This document shows positions 1 through 8,760 of a stretch of 64,000 nucleotides of DNA, piece after piece; the first letter of the stretch is position 1, and every line of letters starts with the position of its first letter. The translations under genes and the position numbers were made by a program. The notes beneath the pieces are model-generated. The model worked only from the letters and a program-made list of their open reading frames with translations, did no database searches and was not told where the DNA came from. Source of the DNA: an uncultured Alphaproteobacteria bacterium (lineage in GTDB: Bacteria; Pseudomonadota; Alphaproteobacteria; HIMB59; GCA-002718135); assembly GCA_902595855.1 (NCBI GenBank), contig CACJRY010000001.1, forward strand, positions 62,001 to 126,000, written 5' to 3'.

Positions 1-863
1 TAAATTTCTTTCATTGCGTTTTCAAATTTTATTAAATTCTCATTAGTGTAAGTTTTGTAATCAAAATCTATGTTTGAAGTTATTTCAGATACCATGCTCC
101 ACATAGTCTCTCTTAGTAAAGAAGCACATTTTACAGCCCGATATTTTTCACTTAATTCTGCAGATATTTTTTTTTCAAAGTAATGTTCTAGTAAATGTGT
201 TTCTTCATTTTCATCAAACTCATTATTTGATGCTAGTCCACCAAGATCAAATAGTGGGGTATTAAAACCAGCATATTCCCAATCTATCAACCATATTTGT
301 TTGTCGTTTTTTATGAAATTGGCAGGAAGGAGGTCATTATGACCAAATACAATTTCAAAAGGTGAAGATTTTTTCTCAAGTTTTTTTGATTTTCTTAAAA
401 GGTCAGGTAAAATTTTAATATATCCACTTGAATTTTCATCTAAAAATTTTTTATAATTTCTGATCACATGGAAAACCCAAAAAATTACTGATTGGCCAAT
501 TAATTTTTCAGGTATTGAGTTATGTACTTTTTTTAAAAGTTTAATAATTTCATCTAGATTTTTTTTAATATCATCAGAATTTAAAGTTAGTCCTTCAATG
601 TATTTAAAAATTTGTATTGATTTATTATGAAACAGTAATTCTGGAGAAACCCCAATTGTTGATGCAGCAGTACTAGCCTGAACTTCATTAGCTCTAAAAA
701 CTAAATGCTCTGGAATATCATCTCCAATTCTTACGAAATATTTATTTAAATTATCTTTTACTAGAAAATTTTGATTTGTTATTCCACCTTTAATGGGAGT
801 AATATCAATTTTATTTTGCCAAAAATTTAGCGATGATATTAATTCTAAGCTATTTTTATCCAT
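1..863 (-). CDS. Choline/ethanolamine kinase-like phosphotransferase (left-edge partial)
   Basis: Reading from the ATG at 863 towards base 1 gives 287 open codons; the last bases (TA) may be the start of a stop codon or of another residue, so the 3' end is cut or nearly complete. The kinase catalytic loop HNDLLPAN lies at residues 175-182 and the metal-binding segment IDWEYAG at 193-199, followed by a conserved FDLGG. This is the arrangement of the aminoglycoside phosphotransferase/choline kinase fold, and the IDWEYAG form is most like choline/ethanolamine kinases. The family transfers phosphate from ATP to a small alcohol such as choline. It diverges from the IclR gene with 74 bases between. 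The substrate is inferred; thiamine or another alcohol is possible. Confidence 0.75.
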   Translation of the reverse strand, partial: MDKNSLELISSLNFWQNKIDITPIKGGITNQNFLVKDNLNKYFVRIGDDIPEHLVFRANEVQASTAASTIGVSPELLFHNKSIQIFKYIEGLTLNSDDIKKNLDEIIKLLKKVHNSIPEKLIGQSVIFWVFHVIRNYKKFLDENSSGYIKILPDLLRKSKKLEKKSSPFEIVFGHNDLLPANFIKNDKQIWLIDWEYAGFNTPLFDLGGLASNNEFDENEETHLLEHYFEKKISAELSEKYRAVKCASLLRETMWSMVSEITSNIDFDYKTYTNENLIKFENAMKEI

Positions 864-937
864 ACATATTTAAATATATTTTATTTTATAATAAATTATT
901 TTCAATTAATCATATATATTTTACTTATAAATTTATT

Positions 938-1699
938 ATGACACGTAACTATTTAAGTGGATCGATCAAAAAAGCTCTTGCAATAATTGAATGTGTGGGA
1001 AAATCACCAAAACCACTTAAAGCTAGTCAGGTATCGTTAATTACAAAATTAGATAGAGCTACAGCATTTAGAATTCTGACTTATTTAACAAGTCTTGGAT
1101 ATGTTTTTAAAGACACCTCTAATAATTTGTATTCTTTAGGGCATAAAATTTTTGAATTTGGAGATAAATCAGATTTTCTTAAAACTTTAACCACATTGTG
1201 CTTTGATTACATAAAAAAGTTATCTTATGATACAAATCATATTACTTATTTGGCTGTATTAGAAGGCCCTCATATTGTGTATTGTGATAAAGTTGACCCT
1301 TTAGGCGAAAATGCCCCAAGAGCCTTCCGCATGAGATTAGATGCACATAGTTGTGCATTAGGTAAGGCTATTCTTGCCTTTAAATCAAGAGATGAACTAA
1401 AAGAAATATACAAAAGCTACACACTTCATAAACATACTGCAAATACAATTACATCCCTAGATAAATTATATGGGAATCTCGATAAAGTTAGAAAGAATGG
1501 TTTTAGTGTAAATGAAGCAGAGACATTTGATTATGTTTATGGAATCGGTGCGCCTATTATGGATATTCAAAATAGAGCTATTGCAGGTATTGCAATTTCA
1601 GGAACAAAAGGGAGCATTAATGTGAAATCAATTCCTCAATTAGCAGAAAAGGTAAGAGAAACTGCAAAATTAATATCAAATAAGCTTAAAGAAAATTAG
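938..1699 (+). CDS. IclR-family transcriptional regulator
   Basis: 253 residues from the ATG at 938. An upstream in-frame start at 833 would overlap the divergent kinase and add a hydrophobic, low-complexity tail, so I reject it. The N-terminal winged helix-turn-helix covers about residues 10-60 (ending in TAFRILTYLTSLGYV) and the IclR effector domain about 75-250, including AHSCALGKAILAF and a closing GIAISG segment typical of the family. IclR proteins are dimeric DNA-binding regulators of small-molecule catabolism. It sits 85 bases before the FAD-oxidoreductase/glutamate-synthase operon on the same strand, so it may control that operon, the divergent kinase, or both. The ligand is unknown. 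Confidence 0.88.
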   Translation: MTRNYLSGSIKKALAIIECVGKSPKPLKASQVSLITKLDRATAFRILTYLTSLGYVFKDTSNNLYSLGHKIFEFGDKSDFLKTLTTLCFDYIKKLSYDTNHITYLAVLEGPHIVYCDKVDPLGENAPRAFRMRLDAHSCALGKAILAFKSRDELKEIYKSYTLHKHTANTITSLDKLYGNLDKVRKNGFSVNEAETFDYVYGIGAPIMDIQNRAIAGIAISGTKGSINVKSIPQLAEKVRETAKLISNKLKEN

Positions 1700-1784
1700 T
1701 ATGTTTCAAGCTTTGAAACACTTACTTTAAGCAAATATTAGTTTAAAATAAACATTTTTTAAAATTTTTTATAAAGGATTATTT

Positions 1785-3131
1785 ATGGCTTTTCCGGAAA
1801 AAGTTGATTACGTAATTGTTGGCGCTGGTATTCATGGTCTAAGCACTGCTTGGCATTTAGCTGCAAAACTTAAAGCTAAAGGTAAGGGTGATGGTTCTAA
1901 AATAGTTGTTATTGATAAAGATAGTATTGCTGCTGGAGCAAGTGGGATTGCTTGTGGTGTTGTAAGAAATAATTACTACCAACCTGCTATGAGAGAATTA
2001 ATGGCAATGTGTGTTGAAGTATGGGAGAGCGATGCCAAAAATTTTCACTACCATGATGTTGGTTACATGCAAATTAGCCCAGAGTGTATGGAAAGTGATG
2101 TTGCAGAAATTTACGCACAACAAAAAAATATTGGATATGATTCAGTTTTTATTCAGGGAAAAAAAGACTCTGAAAATTATATGAAAAAAATGTTTGGAGA
2201 TTGGCAGGCTCAAGGCATTACAAGTGTTTTACACGAAAAAAGAGGTGGTTATGCTAACAATACATCTGCTATTTACGGACTTGCTGATAAAGCTGAAGCA
2301 TTAGGTGTAAAAATATTAACCGGCACAACCGTAACAGGTTTTGAATTCGGTTCCAATTCCAATGCTGTAACTGGAGTTCAAACTGACAAAGGTACCATTA
2401 AATGTGAACAAGTGATTGTTGGTGCAGGACCTTGGATTAAATCATTCTGGGATATGTTAGATCTTCCGAATAAAATTTCTATTAAGGGCGATGATGGAAA
2501 ATTGCATAATGATGTTCCAATGTGGTACTATTGGTTTTTAACTGAAGGTGTTTTAAGAGTAGAGCCTGATTTTTTAAAAACTGAAGAAGGAAATATGCCT
2601 CCAGTAATTCATGTTGATACAGATGCTCCTCTATATTCAGATGTAGATAAATCTCTAATTACCGATAAATTATGGGGAATATACTACAAACCAGATTTTC
2701 ACTTTAATGGGATACAAGGAGGAGCTTCACCGTATAAAGTTGGAGAACCTGGAGGAGAGGGAGTAAAAGTTGATCCATATGGACCAAAATCAAGCGAATT
2801 TATTATTGATGATAATTTTGCACATATGTGGACTTCGGCACTAGCTTTTTGCCATAAAAGATTTGAGGGTAAATCACATTTATTTAAAAAGGGTGCAACA
2901 GGTGGTCTTGGATGTTTCACACCAGACTCTTTTCCAATATTTGATCAATTTAATGAAAATGTTTACTTGATAGCTGACTCTAATCATGGTTATAAAATGA
3001 TTGGTGTTGGTAAATTAGTTGCTGATGAAGTTTTAGGAGAAAAAAGCTCACTTTTAGAGCCTTTTAGATTTTCTAGATACGAAAAAGGTAAATTACATCC
3101 TACCTCTAATAGCCCATTTCCATGGAGTTAA
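1785..3131 (+). CDS. FAD-dependent oxidoreductase, SoxB/DAO family
   Basis: 448 residues with a good ribosome site (AAGGA at 1774-1778). The N-terminal dinucleotide fold GAGIHG is at residues 13-18, and the FAD-closing C-terminal segment is GGLGCFTPDSFPIF followed by YLIADSNHGYKMIGVG. The overall pattern is that of the D-amino-acid oxidase/sarcosine oxidase beta (SoxB) family, which oxidises C-N bonds of N-substituted amino acids. In methylotrophs the related MgdA is one of four subunits of N-methylglutamate dehydrogenase; no gene for the other three lies in this window. It is the first gene of the operon with the ligase and Mgs-type proteins. Oxidation of an N-alkylglutamate formed by the downstream enzymes is inferred. 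Confidence 0.85.
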   Translation: MAFPEKVDYVIVGAGIHGLSTAWHLAAKLKAKGKGDGSKIVVIDKDSIAAGASGIACGVVRNNYYQPAMRELMAMCVEVWESDAKNFHYHDVGYMQISPECMESDVAEIYAQQKNIGYDSVFIQGKKDSENYMKKMFGDWQAQGITSVLHEKRGGYANNTSAIYGLADKAEALGVKILTGTTVTGFEFGSNSNAVTGVQTDKGTIKCEQVIVGAGPWIKSFWDMLDLPNKISIKGDDGKLHNDVPMWYYWFLTEGVLRVEPDFLKTEEGNMPPVIHVDTDAPLYSDVDKSLITDKLWGIYYKPDFHFNGIQGGASPYKVGEPGGEGVKVDPYGPKSSEFIIDDNFAHMWTSALAFCHKRFEGKSHLFKKGATGGLGCFTPDSFPIFDQFNENVYLIADSNHGYKMIGVGKLVADEVLGEKSSLLEPFRFSRYEKGKLHPTSNSPFPWS

Positions 3132-3157
3132 TTTAGGTAGATTTATTGGGAGGAAAA

Positions 3158-4630
3158 ATGACAGACTTAGAAAATTTCGTGAACCAACCTGGTCGCGATA
3201 AACTAGTTAAAGATGTTAGAAAGAAAATAAAAGATTTAGGAATAGAATACATCTATTATCAATTTGTTTCTGTTACTGGAAGAATAGTTGGTAAGGGCGT
3301 TCCCGCAGATCATTGGGAGTCACTAGCTGCAAAAGGTTTCCAGCTTGTTTATGGAGCAACTGCTAACTTATTTGTTGATAGGCATGGGGAGTATATCGGA
3401 TATGGCCCAGAGTCTTCTGAGTTAGTAGGTATACCTGAGCCTGATACATTTGTTCAACTGCCATGGGACAAGAGAGTCGCGCGCGTTTGGTGTACTTGTT
3501 TTAGAAATAGAGAAGAAGAAGAAAATCCTGGCGGTCATTTAACTTCTGATTGTCGAGGAAATTTAAAAATTTTCCAAGATCAGTTTCAAGAAAAATTTGG
3601 CATGAACATGCGAGCTGGTACTGAACCTGAAATGATGTGGTTGACTAAAAAAGATAACGGTGAGCCAACAGGAGATGGTTTTTCTAGACCTTATTGTTAT
3701 CACATAGATCAGTTTGAGTCTTTAAGACCAGTTTATATGAAGGTTATAGAATATTGCCGAGCTATGGGACTAGATGTAATTCAAGGTGATCATGAAGATG
3801 CGCCTGGGCAACTAGAATTGAACTTCATGTATGATGATGTTCTAAGAAATGCAGATAGACTAACTACATATCGTCAAATTTGTGCACAAGTTGCAAGAGA
3901 GTTTAATCTTATTGCATGTTTCATGAGCAAACCATTTATGGGAGTATCAGCTAATGGATGTCATACAAATGTGTCATTATGGAAAGGTGGAGAACTTAAA
4001 TCAACACCTATCGGTAACGATCCTCTTCCTGGCATGGAGCAAGTTTTCACTCATATTTCTGGAGGAGAAAATATGTTTATGCCCGATCCAAAAATCGATG
4101 AGGTAAAACCTGGTCCTGTTGGATTAAATAGCATAGCAGGCTTGTTAAAGCACCTACCAGCTTTAACTTGTTTAGGATCTCCAACAGTGAATTCATACAG
4201 AAGATTGTGGGATACAGGTTTCTGGGCTCCAGTTTATGCTGATTGGGGATATCAAAATAGAACATGCAGTGTGCGTGTATCTGCGCCAGGCCGTGTTGAA
4301 TACAGGTCTGTTGATTCATCTCATAACCCTTACTTAATGGGAGCTGGAATACTGAAAGCTTTTGAAGATGGGTTAGATAATAAAATGGATCCTGGCGAAC
4401 CAGAGAAAAAGAATATTTATGATGCGATGAAAGAAGGAAAAGAAGTTGATAAACTTCCTTTAACTTTAGGAGAGGCTATTCAAAGATTGGAAAGTGATGA
4501 TATTGTAAGATCTGCACTACCAGAAGATATGCTTCGTGTATTTATGCACTATAAAAAAGATGAATGGGAAAAATTCTTATCTGCTGTAACGCAGTGGGAT
4601 GTTGATACCTATTTAGACGTATTACCATAA
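3158..4630 (+). CDS. Glutamine-synthetase-like gamma-glutamyl-amine ligase
   Basis: 490 residues from ATG 3158, which is preceded by GGGAGG at 3148-3153; an in-frame TTG at 3146 overlaps that ribosome site and is unlikely. An N-terminal beta-grasp domain (about 1-115) is followed by the catalytic domain with the metal-ligand segments TEPEMMW and GDHEDAPGQLELNF, the nucleotide-side NGCHTNVSLW, and NSYRRL. These are glutamine synthetase family motifs, but the sequence differs clearly from housekeeping GlnA and from the second ligase at 8761-10080. Family members join glutamate to ammonia or an amine with ATP. Location between a SoxB-like enzyme and MgsABC suggests an amine substrate. The exact amine cannot be read from sequence. 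Confidence 0.82.
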   Translation: MTDLENFVNQPGRDKLVKDVRKKIKDLGIEYIYYQFVSVTGRIVGKGVPADHWESLAAKGFQLVYGATANLFVDRHGEYIGYGPESSELVGIPEPDTFVQLPWDKRVARVWCTCFRNREEEENPGGHLTSDCRGNLKIFQDQFQEKFGMNMRAGTEPEMMWLTKKDNGEPTGDGFSRPYCYHIDQFESLRPVYMKVIEYCRAMGLDVIQGDHEDAPGQLELNFMYDDVLRNADRLTTYRQICAQVAREFNLIACFMSKPFMGVSANGCHTNVSLWKGGELKSTPIGNDPLPGMEQVFTHISGGENMFMPDPKIDEVKPGPVGLNSIAGLLKHLPALTCLGSPTVNSYRRLWDTGFWAPVYADWGYQNRTCSVRVSAPGRVEYRSVDSSHNPYLMGAGILKAFEDGLDNKMDPGEPEKKNIYDAMKEGKEVDKLPLTLGEAIQRLESDDIVRSALPEDMLRVFMHYKKDEWEKFLSAVTQWDVDTYLDVLP

Positions 4631-4650
4631 ATTTAGGAAGGAAAAAAATT

Positions 4651-5595
4651 ATGTGCGGAATTGCTGGAATTATACATAAAGGTAAATCAACAAATGTTGG
4701 TGGAGAAATGCAAAAAATGTTGCAATCTCTTAAACACAGAGGACCTGACTCAACTGGCTATGCTTTGTATGGTGATGGTGAATCTAACAACTATATTTTA
4801 AGATTTAAAGTTGGTGAAAATGTAAAAGAAGGCAGTTCCGCTATAATGGAAGATGCTAGTATTTATGAAGCTAGAAAAGATGAAGTTAATAAAAAAATAG
4901 AAGAAGCTGGGGCAAAAATTCACAAACAAGCTCAAATAACACCATACTCTTTTAGGTATGTTATTTCCTATAAGGGGGGTGATCTTTTAGATTTGGCTAA
5001 ACTCATTGAGTCAGTAGAAATGACTGAAATATTATCACTTGGTAAGTCACTAGAGTTAATAAAAGATATTGGTGATGCAACGGTAGTTGCTGATAATTAT
5101 GGGTTAAATAAGTTTAACGGAACTCATGGTATTGGGCACACGCGAATGGCTACCGAGTCTGGTGTAGATATTCGTTCAGCACATCCTTATTGGGCTTACC
5201 CATTCAGTGATGTATCTGTTGTTCATAACGGACAGCTAACTAATTATTGGAATAATAGACGTACACTTGAAAAAAAAGGAATGCGATTTATGTCATCCTG
5301 TGATTCCGAATTAATTGCAGTTTATTTGGCTGATAAAATAAGAAGCGGGGTTGAATTAAAGGATGCAATGAGAGGTTCTTTAGAGGATCTTGATGGTGTT
5401 TTTACTTACTTGGTTGCAACAAAAGACAAATTAGGAATGGCAAAAGATCATATGGCTGCAAAACCCATGGTTTTATATGAAAGCAAAGATTTGGTTGCCT
5501 TGGCATCAGAGGAGGTAGCAATCAGAACAGTATTACCTAAAGAAATAGACACATATGATCCGTATGAAGGGGAGGTAAAAGTATGGCAAGCTTAA
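4651..5595 (+). CDS. mgsA: Class II glutamine amidotransferase, MgsA/GlxB type
   Basis: 314 residues starting MCGIAGI, so Cys2 is the N-terminal nucleophile after methionine removal. Class II amidotransferase signatures GHTRMATES, VHNGQLTN and SCDSELIA are all present, while no synthase domain follows. This is the stand-alone amidotransferase part of a split glutamate synthase, as in N-methylglutamate synthase MgsA and rhizobial GlxB. It would release ammonia or an amine from glutamine or a gamma-glutamylamide. Its stop overlaps the next start by 13 bases (5583-5595), so translation is probably coupled. A ribosome site AGGAAGG precedes the start. Confidence 0.85.
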   Translation: MCGIAGIIHKGKSTNVGGEMQKMLQSLKHRGPDSTGYALYGDGESNNYILRFKVGENVKEGSSAIMEDASIYEARKDEVNKKIEEAGAKIHKQAQITPYSFRYVISYKGGDLLDLAKLIESVEMTEILSLGKSLELIKDIGDATVVADNYGLNKFNGTHGIGHTRMATESGVDIRSAHPYWAYPFSDVSVVHNGQLTNYWNNRRTLEKKGMRFMSSCDSELIAVYLADKIRSGVELKDAMRGSLEDLDGVFTYLVATKDKLGMAKDHMAAKPMVLYESKDLVALASEEVAIRTVLPKEIDTYDPYEGEVKVWQA

Positions 5596-6425
5596 AAAAA
5601 CATAAATCACAAGAAATGGGGCTTCATGATGAAGTACTAACCGGCCGTACTCAGCAAGTATTTTTTAATCCTGAAGAAAGTGAAAATTTTTTCTATCATG
5701 ATGCTTATGATGTTGATTTTAATAAGAGAACTGAGATTGATGCCAACAATTTAGATTGTAGAGAAATTAATGATAAAATTAAAAACATGATGTCTAAAGG
5801 TTACGGCACAATTGTAATAAAAAATCCAGGATCAAAGCACAGTGTTGGTGTTGGAATATTAAATAAACTAAATTTAATTGTAGACGGCAGTCTTGGATAT
5901 TTTGGTATTGGCTCAGTTGATGGTCCAACTGTAAGAATATCTGGAAGAGTAGGTTGGTCGTGCGCTGAAAATATGATGGCTGGCAAAGTTGTCGTTGAAA
6001 AAAACGCTGGTTCTTGCTTTGGTGCTGCAATTAGAGGTGGAGATCTTATTTGTAAAGGTAGTGTTGGTGCTCGATCGGGCATTGATATGAAAGGTGGAAC
6101 TATAATTGTTGGAGGGGACGCAGGTGCATTTACAGGCTTCATGATGCAAAGAGGAAGAATTGTAATCCTTGGAGATGTTGGCCCTAACCTTGGAGACTCA
6201 TTATATGATGGTACTATTTTCGTAGGTGGTGATATCAAATCCCTCGGCGCAGATGCTGTTGAGGCTGAGATGACTGATTTAGATGTTGCTTGGCTTAAAA
6301 GAAAACTAAAAGTTTCTGAAATAGATAAAAAAGTTGATTTTAAAAAAATGACTAAAATTGTATCAGGAAAAAAATTATGGAACTACGACAACTTAGAACC
6401 GACTGAGAGAAAAGGTGCAATCTAG
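5583..6425 (+). CDS. mgsB: Glutamate synthase GXGXG-domain subunit, MgsB/GlxC type
   Basis: 280 residues; ATG at 5583 with GGGGAGG just upstream. The middle of the protein is a run of beta-helix turns with glycine spacing (GSLGYFGIGSVDG, GGTIIVGGDAGAFTG, GTIFVGG) typical of the GXGXG domain at the C-terminus of glutamate synthase large subunits. Here it stands alone, as in MgsB of N-methylglutamate synthase and GlxC of rhizobia. It is expected to be a structural partner linking the amidotransferase and FMN subunits. About 20 bases separate it from the FMN subunit gene. Family assignment is firm; the physiological substrate is inferred from context. Confidence 0.85.
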   Translation: MASLKKHKSQEMGLHDEVLTGRTQQVFFNPEESENFFYHDAYDVDFNKRTEIDANNLDCREINDKIKNMMSKGYGTIVIKNPGSKHSVGVGILNKLNLIVDGSLGYFGIGSVDGPTVRISGRVGWSCAENMMAGKVVVEKNAGSCFGAAIRGGDLICKGSVGARSGIDMKGGTIIVGGDAGAFTGFMMQRGRIVILGDVGPNLGDSLYDGTIFVGGDIKSLGADAVEAEMTDLDVAWLKRKLKVSEIDKKVDFKKMTKIVSGKKLWNYDNLEPTERKGAI

Positions 6426-6446
6426 TATTAAAAGAAGAGGAAACAT

Positions 6447-7796
6447 ATGGCTAAAAAAATAAAAAAGAAAGATGATAAAAGTTTACTAGGGCGTAATGCA
6501 ATTTTTACACCTGATGTAATAAATGATATTCACATAAAATCTCAATTAGGTCGATATCGTATGAGAGGTATGGCACTAATGAAAAAAATCCCTCACTGGG
6601 ATGATTTAACATTTCTCCCTGGAACTCTTACAAGATTTGTTATCGAAGGTTACAGAGAAAAATGTGAAACCAAAACAGTAATTGGTCCTAGATGTAAAAA
6701 TCCAATTGAGTTGGATATACCCGTATATATAACCTCAATGAGTTTTGGTGCACTTTCTTACGAAGCAAAAACTGCCCTTGCTAGAGGTGCTACTATGGCT
6801 GGAAGTGCTACTTGTTCTGGTGAAGGTGGTATGATACCAGATGAGAGAAGATATTCTCATAAATGGTATTATCAATGTATACAATCTAGATATGGTTTTA
6901 ATCCTCATCATGCTCAACTTGCAGATGGTATTGAAGTTTTTATAGGTCAAGGTCAAAAAGTTGGTATGGGCGGACATTTAATGGGTCAAAAGGTTACTGA
7001 CCAAGTTGCAGAAATGAGATCATTACCTGCAGGAATTGATCAACGTTCACCTGCAAGGCATCCAGATTGGTTAGGACCTGATGATTTAGCTCTAAAAGTA
7101 CAAGAGTTAAGAGAGTTGACTGATAACCAAGTTCCAATTCAGCTAAAGTTAGGCGCAGCAAAAGTTTATGACGATGTTCGAATGGCAGCAAAATGTGATC
7201 CAGACTCAATTTATTTAGATTGTATGGAAGGTTCAACAGGTGCTGGACCTCACATTGCGGCAGCTAATACAGGTATACCAGGAATAGCAGCCGTACGAGA
7301 AGCAAGAAGAGCTCTTGATGATGTAGGAAAATCTGGAGATGTTACGCTAATTTTTGCAGGAGGATTAAGAGATGGTGCTGATATGGCAAAGGCACTTGCA
7401 CTTGGCGCTGACTGTATTTCTGTTGGTACTGGTGCTTTAGTTGCTTTAAATTGCAACAAAGATATTCCAGAGGCAGACTTTGAAAAAGAATTAGGTGTGG
7501 AAGCAGGATATTGTTATCACTGCCACACTGGAAGATGTCCGGTAGGTGTTGCAACACAGGATCCGAAGTTAAGAAAGAGACTTAATCCTGATGATGCTGC
7601 ACTTAGAGTTTATAATTATCTTCATGCAATGACATTAGAAGCTCAATTGTTAGCCAGAGCATGTGGTAAGACAAATATACACTCTCTAGAACCTGAAGAT
7701 CTTGCAGCTTTAACAATGGAAGCTTCCGCTCTAGCAAAAGTACCTCTTGCAGGTACTGATTATACTGTGGGCGTAGATAACTTCCATTCAATTTAG
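6447..7796 (+). CDS. mgsC: FMN/Fe-S glutamate synthase domain subunit, MgsC/GlxD type
   Basis: 449 residues with AAGAAGAGG ahead of the ATG. The TIM-barrel FMN-binding part carries SMSFGALSYEAK and GEGGMIPDERR near the N-terminus, GSTGAGPHIAA and FAGGLRDGADMAKALALGAD further on, then the cysteine set CYHCHTGRCPVG near residues 355-366, which matches the [3Fe-4S] cluster site of glutamate synthases. It corresponds to MgsC/GlxD. With the two upstream subunits it would move nitrogen, or a methylamine group, onto 2-oxoglutarate or glutamate. Whether the product is glutamate or an N-alkylglutamate cannot be told from sequence; the adjacent SoxB-like oxidoreductase favours the latter. Confidence 0.87.
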   Translation: MAKKIKKKDDKSLLGRNAIFTPDVINDIHIKSQLGRYRMRGMALMKKIPHWDDLTFLPGTLTRFVIEGYREKCETKTVIGPRCKNPIELDIPVYITSMSFGALSYEAKTALARGATMAGSATCSGEGGMIPDERRYSHKWYYQCIQSRYGFNPHHAQLADGIEVFIGQGQKVGMGGHLMGQKVTDQVAEMRSLPAGIDQRSPARHPDWLGPDDLALKVQELRELTDNQVPIQLKLGAAKVYDDVRMAAKCDPDSIYLDCMEGSTGAGPHIAAANTGIPGIAAVREARRALDDVGKSGDVTLIFAGGLRDGADMAKALALGADCISVGTGALVALNCNKDIPEADFEKELGVEAGYCYHCHTGRCPVGVATQDPKLRKRLNPDDAALRVYNYLHAMTLEAQLLARACGKTNIHSLEPEDLAALTMEASALAKVPLAGTDYTVGVDNFHSI

Positions 7797-7805
7797 GAGT
7801 AAATA

Positions 7806-8216
7806 ATGGCTAAGAAAAAAACAAAAAAAGTTGTTAAAAAAAGAAAGTCTAATTCTTCTAAAGATAAAGGCATTAAGACGGCAAGAGAAAAAATGATTGG
7901 TCAACATATTGGTTACCGATATGATGTAAACTTATTACCAGACTATAAGAGACTAACTCCATTTTTAAAAAAATACATAGAACATATGGGTTGGGATGAT
8001 CTTAATTGGTTAGAAGATGTTCATATGGGATATGAAGATGGTAAACCTGCAGTATTTGATCGAAATATCAATGGATGGGTGACCACACCACCAAAATTAA
8101 AATTACCAAAAGATCAACAAGATAGAGACATGATAGCTAGGGAACTATTAATCAAGTTCCAAATGTCTTCAAATCATCCACTCGTTACTCTTAAAAAGGC
8201 TTATAGAAAAAATTAA
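7806..8216 (+). CDS. Unknown Lys-rich 136-residue protein of the Mgs operon
   Basis: 136 residues, starting 9 bases after mgsC with GGAG just before the start. The first 30 residues are extremely basic (repeated Lys/Arg), and the remainder is a soluble domain with WDDLNWLEDVHMGYEDGKPAVFD followed by a C-terminal helix-rich part. No transmembrane segment or signal peptide is visible. I do not recognise the family. Its position as the last gene of the operon suggests a role tied to the amine/glutamate synthase enzymes, for example an accessory subunit, but nothing in the sequence proves this. Its stop overlaps the convergent gene by four bases. Confidence 0.75.
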   Translation: MAKKKTKKVVKKRKSNSSKDKGIKTAREKMIGQHIGYRYDVNLLPDYKRLTPFLKKYIEHMGWDDLNWLEDVHMGYEDGKPAVFDRNINGWVTTPPKLKLPKDQQDRDMIARELLIKFQMSSNHPLVTLKKAYRKN

Positions 8217-8758
8217 GTTAGATTTTTTAGCCCAGATTTATCTGGGCTAAATAAAAATATTTCTACATTTTCATTAAGAGAAGGGTTAAATAAAAAGTTA
8301 TGCCAAAAAGTGAACTTCCACTCATTCCTTGTCTTTGATAGTTTTTGTACTTTTAAAGGAAAGTCAAAACCTGTTTCTCTCTCAAAAAACTGAGCCTGAA
8401 AAGATTTTTTCGAACTTAATAATTTTAATGAGGGATCATCTTGACTAAATGTAGCTGTAAATCTTCCATCAAATTTATCAGGCTGATTAAAGTATTCATC
8501 ACTAAAAAGTTTAACAGCTTTTAAATATCTATCCTCAGGATCATGAGTTCTTTTATGCATAAACTCAAACATTCTTGATGAGTCTTCAACGTTTTTTTCT
8601 AACAAAACAGAAATAAATTGTTTTACTTCCTGATTAGTTTTTTTTTCATACAAATTACAAATTAAACCTTCAGATGGTTTACCTTTGTGTAATCTAAAAT
8701 TTCTTTGACGTATACTACACTGCCAAACTATGAAATCTTTCCAACCAACTCTCGCCAT
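8213..8758 (-). CDS. Conserved-looking hypothetical protein beside the ligase
   Basis: 181 residues; the start follows the ligase stop by two bases, so both lie in one transcription unit. It is a soluble, aromatic- and charge-rich protein (WKDFIVWQCSIRQRNFRLH near the start, WKFTFWHNFLFNP near the end) with no membrane segment. I do not recognise a family. The last dozen residues are encoded by a perfect 11-base hairpin (8226-8251), so the natural stop may have been extended through a terminator. The two-base link to a GmaS/GlnT-type ligase suggests a role in amine or ammonium assimilation, which is an inference. Confidence 0.7.
   Translation of the reverse strand: MARVGWKDFIVWQCSIRQRNFRLHKGKPSEGLICNLYEKKTNQEVKQFISVLLEKNVEDSSRMFEFMHKRTHDPEDRYLKAVKLFSDEYFNQPDKFDGRFTATFSQDDPSLKLLSSKKSFQAQFFERETGFDFPLKVQKLSKTRNEWKFTFWHNFLFNPSLNENVEIFLFSPDKSGLKNLT
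8226..8251. terminator. Hairpin between convergent amine-island operons
   Basis: Perfect 11-base stem (TTTAGCCCAGA paired with TCTGGGCTAAA) with a 4-base loop, ten bases after the stop at 8216. It is the obvious candidate end for the forward operon. It lies inside the end of the reverse gene at 8213-8758. No classical T-run follows on the forward strand. Confidence 0.65.
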
Positions 8759-8760
8759 AT

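Noticed and set aside
833-937. N-terminal extension of the IclR regulator
   Set aside because: Would overlap the divergent kinase start and encodes a low-complexity hydrophobic stretch absent from IclR proteins.
5801-6238. Long reverse-strand open frame inside mgsB
   Set aside because: Antisense shadow of a strongly conserved GXGXG domain; its Pro/Ile/Ser-rich product has no features and no ribosome site.
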